From Jacaranda mimosifolia (taxonomy: Eukaryota; Streptophyta; Magnoliopsida; Lamiales; Bignoniaceae): a DNA stretch of 64,000 nt. Positions 56,290 to 64,000 of the stretch are shown piece after piece. The stretch covers positions 34,926,760-34,990,759 of the forward strand of contig CM032127.1 in assembly GCA_018894105.1 (NCBI GenBank). The letters run 5' to 3'. Position 1 is the stretch's first letter. Each line of letters starts with the position of its first letter. The position numbers were made by a program, and so were the translations under genes. The notes below the pieces were generated by a model, which had not been told where the DNA came from, ran no database searches, and was given only the letters and a program-made list of their open reading frames with translations.

Positions 56290-59200
56290 TTAAATTAATT
56301 TGCGTGTTTGCAGACTTTCCTTTACATCCTTCACTGCTTCCCTCATTGCATGAAGAATCATTTTCTTCACCTAAATATATGAAAAGATAGGCAGAGGTGA
56401 AGGTTCATCATGTATCACGTATCATATAACACATACATACACCTACCTCTAGCTTGTCTTCCTTAGCCCTATGATTGTGGGGAAGCACGCGAAATTCTTC
56501 AGTCAGTTTGCAGCATGATTCAACGTTTTCAGGGGACACAAAATCAAGCGCAACTTTTATGCACGACTGCAAATCACATCACAACAAATCCAAACATTTG
56601 AAAAAGGCCAAGGTCAAGGTCATACGTTATGGCTCCTCAGACAACAATACCTTCAAGTTACGAACTTGATGAGGGCAGCCTGCTGGTATAAAAACTGCAT
56701 CTCCTAATTTCTGTACAAATGTCCACGCTTCAATTCCTACGCAAACACAAACAAATGTTACTCCTGCAAGTTATTCAGCACCAATGGGAAGAAGAGAGCA
56801 AGGAACAACTCAACCATATTCCTCCTTAAGCCTCTTTTTGTGCTCTACAGTCAAGTAAATAGTTTGATCATGAATTGGATGGACAACCTGCCAATAACAC
56901 ATACAATCAGAATTCAAAGGGTTATATAGTATCAGATTCTTCCTGTAAAACTAAACAACAGATGGCATTACCAAAATCTTTCTTCTTTCTCAACAAGCTA
57001 AGCCAAATTTAGAATATCAAAGATTAGCCTACCCTCCCCTCCCATACTGTCTATAATTGCCTCAATTAAGTGTAGCTAACAGCCTGAATTCATGAGATTT
57101 TCATTCTAAATTAAAACTAATTCTATATATGCTCAGAAGACACAACATTGATTTTTAGTTGATTTGGTTTACTTCGCCCAAAGGAGTTGCAAATCTCACT
57201 GCACCATAGAAAACATATCCCAAAACAGATTCCACAATTTCAATAGATTAAAACAGTTTGGGAAACAGGAAGACAGGTATCACATACCTGACAGCAGTTT
57301 GGGAAAACAATTAAAACAGAAGGAAAAAGGGGGGGAAGGGTGGAAAAATAGACTTAGATAGCAAAAATAAATTACGCCAAATTTGTATTATCAGTAAAGT
57401 ACCACAGCAATCCAATTTCATAGGTAATCACTAAACATCTAATTCTACTAACAAGTTCTTCTAAAATATAAGCAGAAGATGCTACAATCATTATTTTCAG
57501 AAACATGGGGAAACAGGAAGACAAGTACCACAAAGCAATAATATTTTGAGATGAATTTATTTTATTTGCAAACAGTAATAGTCAGCACTTAAATCTTGAC
57601 CTAGAATTTTTGAAACATTGACCAAAAAAATTTGCATATGATAGCAATTTTTTACTATAGAAATTTAATCAGCACCATCAAACTTATAGTATTGCTAAAT
57701 CTTTTCAGGAAAAAGACATAATTAGACAATAAACAGCCAGAATTTGCCATTTTAAATTACCTCCGGAAGCAAATTACAATATATATGCCTGAATTCCTTA
57801 AAGTGCCTTTTGAGATACTCCTCCAATTTAGGAACATCTTCCCTTCGAAAGATGTCCCAAAGAGCTCCACTCTCCGCATCATCAAGATTAACACTGGATA
57901 TATTGGAGGCACCAGCATCCTCTATTCCTCCACAAATTTGTATCTGGACATTTCTAGAGAACTCCCTTTGATCCTGGGCAGCATGTTGCTGTTTCAACTT
58001 TTGAATTTTTGAAAGTTTTTCAGGTAAGAGGGTAACTGCTTCGACATGCGTCAACACATTTACCTAAGAACATGAAATTAGAAGCAAAGGGGAAGACCTC
58101 AACTCAGTACACAATACATAATCAGGCATTTGTAAAAATCAATAACAGAAACAGATTAACATGGACAGTGCATTTTCCATAAGGCAATGTAAATTATTTC
58201 GGGCAAAGATCCATGGAAAAGTTAATCTTTTTGCAGGGATATAAAACAGCTATATTAGTTGCCATCCTATCCCTATAACAGATGGCATTATTAGACCCAT
58301 CTGCTCATGTCTTTTACATCAAGTACATAGTGAAGAGACACATAATATAATGACTAACCAACCAAAGAGCCACTGAAGCCTAAGATCTAATTGATATCAC
58401 GGTGAAATTTGAATAACAGAGCATATACCGCATCAGACATATCACAGTGAAGCTTTGTTACAGAATCTCCCCGCCCTAGCTCTTCACTAAATCCATAAGC
58501 TATATAGGTTTTCGGCCCCATATCAGGCTTCAAAGACTTTTCAGGTAGTTTAATTGCAAGATTCAAGTATCCACTGCGAGGATGTGTATACTCTTTAAAA
58601 GGTAAGCAGCTGATAAACTCAGCACCATGACGAGGCAAGTGCTGCTCAAATAAAGTTGACGGGGGCCAGTCTTTCAACTTCAGTATTTCTGGCCACCCAG
58701 CACTGTCAAATTGACCCTCAGAATACCCTCTGAAAAATTGGCGGACATTCACATCTACCTGTAAGTCACCAAAAACAAAGAAAAAGAAAAGTTATATGAT
58801 GAGATAAAAATACTTCTATAGATATGCAAAGTTTAAGAAATAAAATTTCATATACATGCGTCATCTAGAATAGTAATTCTGGTGAATATTAACCCACATC
58901 AAACGAGTAGATAGGGTCGTAGTAAGTTAAATGGTTGTATAATAAAATTGAAATCCAGCCAGAACCAAGCAAGATTTTAGAAACAAATGGGGCACATGAG
59001 GATAGACCAGAAACCCTGAGTAAAAGTTGGTATACTACTGTTGATCAATACTTATAAACCAAAATAACATCAGCATATAAGATTCCAAAAATTCAACTTG
59101 AAAGAACTAAAAATAAACTGACCTCACACCAGTCCAGGCAATTTGTTGCAATCACGTCAAGAACTTGTTCATGTTCCAGGTTTTTAGTTTGGCGGAATGC

Positions 59201-62200
59201 ACGCCACATGACCATAGGTGCCCAACTCAAACCAAGGGTAGTTTCAAGCACATTTCTAACTATCACCGGCTCACCCTTCAACCAATGCCATTGAAAATGT
59301 TTCAGATCCTCATGCTTAATGTCTATAGCTGTAGGACAGTATAAAGAGTTGTCATAAGAACCTTCTCGAGATGCTGCTTTACATGACTTTTGATTCATTA
59401 TATCATCTTGACCCAAGAAATTGGAACAGGAACAGCTTTTCTGGGAACATTGAGGTGCCCTTTCGAGTTTGTTTTTATCGACTATCTTTTTTGCTTCCAC
59501 AAGCAATTCTGAGACATGTTTCTCTGGTAACAAGCGCTTCAATTCTAAAAATGCTTGACCACAACCTTCCTTATCTTTTAGTGGACATGGGATGCTGCCA
59601 TTTTCCTTTGCTCTCCACTCAGATGGAGAATGCGCATTATCCTCTGAGTTATCTTCATCTTCAATTGGCGAAGGCTGAAAACTGACAATCTCCGAAACAT
59701 TAATGCATCCTTCCTTACCATGCAAATAGTCAATCCCATAGTCAAAATATTGGATAGGCTTTCCTTTTTCACTTCCCTGCAGGTGGCCATCCCTAAGTTC
59801 TTGGCAACAACTGAGGCAAAGGTCATACGAACACAGAGGACAGCTTCTATGATAATCAGAAATAGACGTTCGGCAGTTATCACTGAATGAACATGGACAA
59901 ATCTAACTCAGTTGAAATCAGAGGAAACGACAGCATGAACGCAAAAGATTTTCCTTAAAACCTACCAATACATACGCTCATTCACATAACATGCTGCTTT
60001 CTTCAGCTTAATGTCTGAAACTGGAACTCCTGTCAAAGTTCAAGGAGATGTTTAACAATAAAAATAATACTTAAAATTAACGATTTATCCACCCAAAACA
60101 TTCAATTAAATGTAACTTCATCCCACACATATTACAGCATTAAATTTCAGCATCTCCTATCCTAGCACTTTACTTGACCCACAAGAAGTAAATCTGTAGC
60201 TTCTAAAAAGTATTAAAAATAAAGCCAAAGACACCAACAAACTATAATATATATTATTTTGAAGTGCCCCCACAACAAACCTCCAAGATGCTTCAGGAAA
60301 AAGAAAATTTTCATTCCACATAAATTTTGAGCATTTCTAAGAGAAATTTGAAAGTGAAAACAAATGAAGAAGAACACCTTGAATCATAGCCTCCACTTCT
60401 CGTTCGTTCATTTGTTCTGTGTTAATCTTTTCAAGAAAGGGCAGAAGCACTTTTATTATGTATTTAGAGTACTGAACCTTTTCATCTTGACTAATCTTGA
60501 TGTCTGACTTCTCCTGAATCTGAGAACAAACCTACAATCATACCAATGCATTTTTACGCATAAGAAAAATTATAAAATAATGTATTAAATCAGCCAAAGA
60601 GCAGTGTGAGTTAGAGAACAAACATTAACCGGAGCTTCCATCCGTAAACATGCTTTGCAATTGCAGTTCATCCGACAAACAGGACAAGCCTCTGCAAAAG
60701 CTTCCTCCGACATCTTAGGATACCTAATATCAGGAAATAAGGGCAAATGAGAATTCCAAAATTCAAGAAACAGATATGTACCGGAGTTGCATGGCAAAGT
60801 CAGAAAGAAGCATAGACAGTCTAATGACTATGTCTCCTATAACGGCATGGCAAATAATAGAAATGGGAAAAAGAATAATTGTATTACTTTTTCATATGTA
60901 TCACAGAATGAGGCAAAGCAAAACTAGACTCATCACTTATCAAAACACATGTCAAACGCCCTAACAAATATGCAACATTTTTATTCTGCCATAAAAGCAA
61001 AATAAACAATCTGTTGCCAAATAAAATGAACATAATCAAATCATAGCATTACTACTTTAAATACTTTCGGTAGAACCAAATATATGCTCATGTAAGAATT
61101 AGCGCATACCAAGTGGTCATGCAGGGAACACAATACCGCTTCGTCTTACACTTAGAGCACCGGACAACCCTTCCTTTATCATTTCTTTGACATTGGTGAC
61201 ACATATTCGATTCAAGAAATCCCTGTAAAAAATAAACAACAAACTCACATGTTAAGAATGTCCAATCCAAGTAGATACTGATATCTAACACTTAAGAACA
61301 ATTCTCACAAATTACAACTAAAAGAAGTCAATTTATAAAATTCCTAATCTGCTGCTTACATTCTCATCCTTTTTCAGTCCAACTCTGGGCTTTGGTACAT
61401 TCTCTGGTTTGACCTTCTTTCCTCTCAATCTTTCGCTCATCTTCAGCCTGTCACCTTCACTGTCGCCCATGGCTGCTTCACTATCAGACCTCCTCCTTTT
61501 TCTTTGTTTAGTCTTCTCATCCCCCAGTTGGCCGATTTTTGCTTCAACACTACTATTCTCTTTAAGCTTAGGTTCGTCGTTATTCGTAGTCTTCTTTTCC
61601 CAGACCCCTCTTCTCTTCCCCGTCCCCTTCCTTGAAAAATCCTCTTCATCTTCTTCCATGTCCTCCATCTCTACGATCAATTTCTCAATCTTCTCCATGG
61701 CCTTTCTACTGGACTTTCTAATCCTCGAGACCCCTTCTTCTTCATTCTTTACACCTACCTCGTTAGTTTCATTCTCCGAGTCCTCCTCCTCCTCCTCCTG
61801 TTTCTCAACCCCCATATCTTCTTCTTTCTGCCCGTTCTTCTTTCCAGGCTTCGCCTTTGCTTTTTCGGTCTTCTTCTTCCGACCCCCTCTTCCCTTTCCC
61901 TTTCCCTTTCCCTTTCCCTTCCCCTTGCCCTTCGTGGAAAAACCCTCTTTATCGTCTTCCATATCCTCCATCACCATACTCAATTTCTCAATCTTCTCCA
62001 TGGCCTTTCTACTGGCCTTTCTCCATCTCCTCCGACCACCTCTTTTCTTCTCTCCCCCAACAGTATTTCCTTTCAGAACACCATTGCTCTCCCCTTTCTT
62101 TTGCCTACTCTTTTTCCGCAAAGCTTTCTTCTTCTTCTTCGCCTTAGTTTTCCCATTTTTTTCCATGCAAAGATCATCAGTTCCCCCACTTTCTTGCTTC

Positions 62201-62319
62201 TTACTTTCATCATAATCCTTTACCGGCCGAGCCCTCTTCTTCTTCACCCTTTCAGAAATAGTACTAGTATTTATCCCTATCTCTTCTGAGACATCACTTC
62301 CGCCAAGATTTTCGACCAT
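56290..62319 (-). CDS. JMJ25: JmjC-domain histone H3K9 demethylase, KDM3 type (JMJ25/JMJ29 group)
   Basis: Predicted to remove methyl groups from histone H3 lysine 9 in the nucleus, using Fe(II) and 2-oxoglutarate. Twelve coding exons, all GT-AG and in phase: 62319-61360, 61222-61110, 60723-60630, 60531-60378, 60029-59966, 59882-59123, 58758-58429, 58063-57761, 56887-56815, 56736-56651, 56566-56447, 56370-56290; 1045 residues. The start is the first ATG of a long exon. Residues 1-320 are Lys/Arg/Glu-rich with nuclear-localisation-like runs, a Gly-Lys repeat (129-144) and a duplicated RK(A/S)[11 protein letters not shown] motif (about 101 and 202). A Cys-rich RING-like cluster covers 328-383 (CHQC, CSKC, CVPC, CPVC, CNCKAC) and a second 462-488. 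JmjC spans about 657-1000 with ligands His819 and Asp821 (KLHCDMSDA) and His973 ([11 protein letters not shown]). The C-terminus ([16 protein letters not shown]) is typical of the plant family. The donor of exon 4 (gtgttc) is weak. The symbol marks the family; orthology to IBM1/JMJ25 versus JMJ29 is unresolved. Confidence 0.93.
61891..61931 (-). repeat. Coding (GGGAAA)n microsatellite in exon 1
   Basis: The plus strand shows ccctttccctttccctttcc and more; on the coding strand this gives alternating Gly-Lys at residues about 129-144. Hexamer slippage changes length without frameshift. Confidence 0.9.
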
Positions 62320-62469
62320 ATTTTCTTGATCTTTTGAGATTTCACCTTCGAGGCACTTGGGTATAATACGTTATACAGTAGTATGCATCCTCTCGTTTTC
62401 CCTCCCAAAATAGGAACAGGAAAAGAGTTCCTAAAACTATTTTGAATAGGTGGGGCTGAAGGGCAGGAA

Positions 62470-62482
62470 GTATATAATAATA
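62470..62482 (-). promoter_or_regulatory. Possible TATA box of the JmjC gene
   Basis: On the minus strand the sequence reads ttattatata about 150 bp upstream of the start codon, which would leave a 5' untranslated region of about 120 bp. It is a guess from position and composition only; an intron in the leader is also possible. Confidence 0.3.
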
Positions 62483-64000
62483 CAAAAACCTTGGAAAGTC
62501 CCGCCTTTGGGGGCGTTGGACCACGAGGAGACGCATGTGTCTAAGGAGGGTACCCATTGGTGCAATGGGGGTGGTGGATTTGGGAGCTCTAAGGACACCC
62601 TTAAATCACGGGATCATGATTTGATCAAAAGGGAAATATGTATCTGGTACATATACAATTCAGTTTTAGCCTTCAAATTTTGCTTTTCTCAGCCAGTTAA
62701 GTTAAAAGTTTCAATTTTAGCCTTCGAATTTTCGACTTATTTATTCATGAATTAGAGTATTTTGTCAAAATATTTTGATAAAATAATTTTTGGAAAGTAA
62801 GATTGGAGAATGTAATAATTGTTTGTTTGTGTTTTGAGTGGTAGGTGGAGACTGAAGAATAAATTGGGAGAAAACTATTTGCTTGTTTGTATTTTGATAT
62901 GGGAAAGATATCACATCAATAATTTTTTTGTTGAATTAGTAAGGTAAAATCGATATTTTAAAATTATTTATGTTTATGTATATATAGATTAGGTAGGAGA
63001 TAAAAAGTAAGAGGTTTAGACATTTGGGAATTGGTAAAAAATAAATTGTGAGTGTATTTTGGCCTTTTTAGGTATATATTTTGGATAATAGAATTGGGGA
63101 GTGTAATATAAATTATTTGTTTGTATTTTGAGAGTTGAAAAATATTTTGTCAATTTACAAATAAACAAGTCCTTTATATTTCTCAGCTAGTTAAGTTAAA
63201 AGTTCGAAAATTTTATAACTGAGTCAAATACTTTAAATTTTAATATCTAAACAAGAATTAGGTACTACTTCTACTGTAATTGGTTTTTTACCGATCATTT
63301 TACAATATTAAATATTTTATTTAAAAATATTTATTTATTAATTATATACTTGATATGTATTCATAAAATAATTAATAAATTAAATTAATTGAAATAGAGA
63401 ATTTTAATAATAGAAAATATAAACCGACATGTCAAAGCAACATGAAGTTGGGTACAAATCTTTGTAAAGTTAAATATATAAAATTGGAAGAATGTAACAC
63501 GCTTCCTTCGCATTTTATAATTCGCACGTGCATTGCTTGCGGTTGGCAGACTGATAGCAAAATGGATTTGAATGTAAAGTTATGAAGGTATCTTAATAAT
63601 ATATTGGTTTAATGATTTATTCGAATGCATAATTATGAATTTTATGAGAAATAATACATGAAATTCTTCTAAAAGTACTGAAATTGAGATGCTGCCCTCA
63701 TGCTTGCTAAGCTTATTTGAAAAAAAAATTAGTTCTAAGATGCTATATTTTAAAAATAAGTTTTCAAAGTATTTGAATAAAATAAGGTCCTTTTGGTTTT
63801 ATTTTTATTTTTAGTTTTTATTTTTATTATTTTTAAAATTTGAGAAGTTAGTTAATGAAAATAAGTTGAAAACTTATGAATTTATATTTGGATAGATTGT
63901 TGGAAAAGTAATAACTATATTGAGTTTAGTAAGTTGTAGGTAGAGAAAGATAGAAATAATAAAATAAAGAGAGAAGATATATAGATGATTGGAGAATGTA
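62483..64000. other. AT-rich region upstream of the JmjC gene
   Basis: No gene is recognised. Loosely repeated 'tttgtttgt(g/a)ttttgag' segments occur at about 62821, 62880 and 63117, each near 'gga(g)aatgtaat'/'gggagtgtaat', and the window ends in another ggagaatgta. These could be degraded DNA-transposon or MITE remains. Confidence 0.5.

Noticed and set aside
61409..62215. 268-codon plus-strand open frame
   Set aside because: It is the complement of JmjC exon 1; its Ser/Phe/Pro-rich translation is what the opposite strand of a Lys/Glu-rich low-complexity exon gives.

Overview
This window is nuclear DNA of a flowering plant. Three things show this: a gene with introns and GT-AG splice sites encoding a plant KDM3-type (JMJ25/JMJ29 group) JmjC histone demethylase; a large nest of Ty1/copia retrotransposons using an initiator-tRNA-Met-like primer site; and a broken copy of the plastid gene ndhF. 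A eudicot seems likely, but the species cannot be named from the sequence.

Layout. 1-53668 is a heterochromatin-like block built almost entirely from one Copia family with unusually long LTRs (about 2.2 kb, TGTTGGAATAGTG... to ...CA). Three nearly complete, decayed elements can be delimited: element I (+, 9253-20431, exact 5-bp target duplication ATCTA), element II (-, 24617-34230) and element III (-, about 36525-48777). Around and inside them lie LTRs standing alone (1155-3389, 5192-7431, 40383-42643, 45830-46958), truncated LTRs, and fragments of gag, integrase, reverse transcriptase and RNase H. Most insertions are into other members of the same family, so their relative order can be read from the nesting. 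A tandem duplication at 346-9252 is best explained by unequal recombination between LTRs. Two foreign segments are trapped in LTRs: a GC-richer, organelle-like 1.15-kb piece (10611-11758), and a composite of two ndhF fragments in opposite orientation, a LINE-like fragment and unidentified DNA (35116-36505).

53669-56289 is an AT-rich spacer with simple repeats. 56290-62319 (minus strand) is the only intact gene: 12 coding exons, 1045 residues, a Lys/Arg-rich N-terminus with an internal duplication, two zinc-binding RING-like clusters and a JmjC domain with all three Fe(II) ligands. 62320-64000 is its upstream region plus AT-rich intergenic DNA.

Most striking pattern. The U3 part of these LTRs carries an array of about seven consecutive short hairpins (stem, GAG/GTG-type loop, stem). 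Their stems differ in sequence between LTR copies yet stay self-complementary, with paired changes on both arms. This is about 0.2-0.4 kb upstream of the LTR TATA box and next to a separate palindrome beside that TATA box. I know of no description of such an array.

All retrotransposon reading frames carry stops or frameshifts, so none of the copies here looks autonomous. Boundaries were read by eye from terminal motifs, target duplications and comparison between copies in the window; LTR fragment edges without a target duplication are accurate to roughly 5-20 bases.
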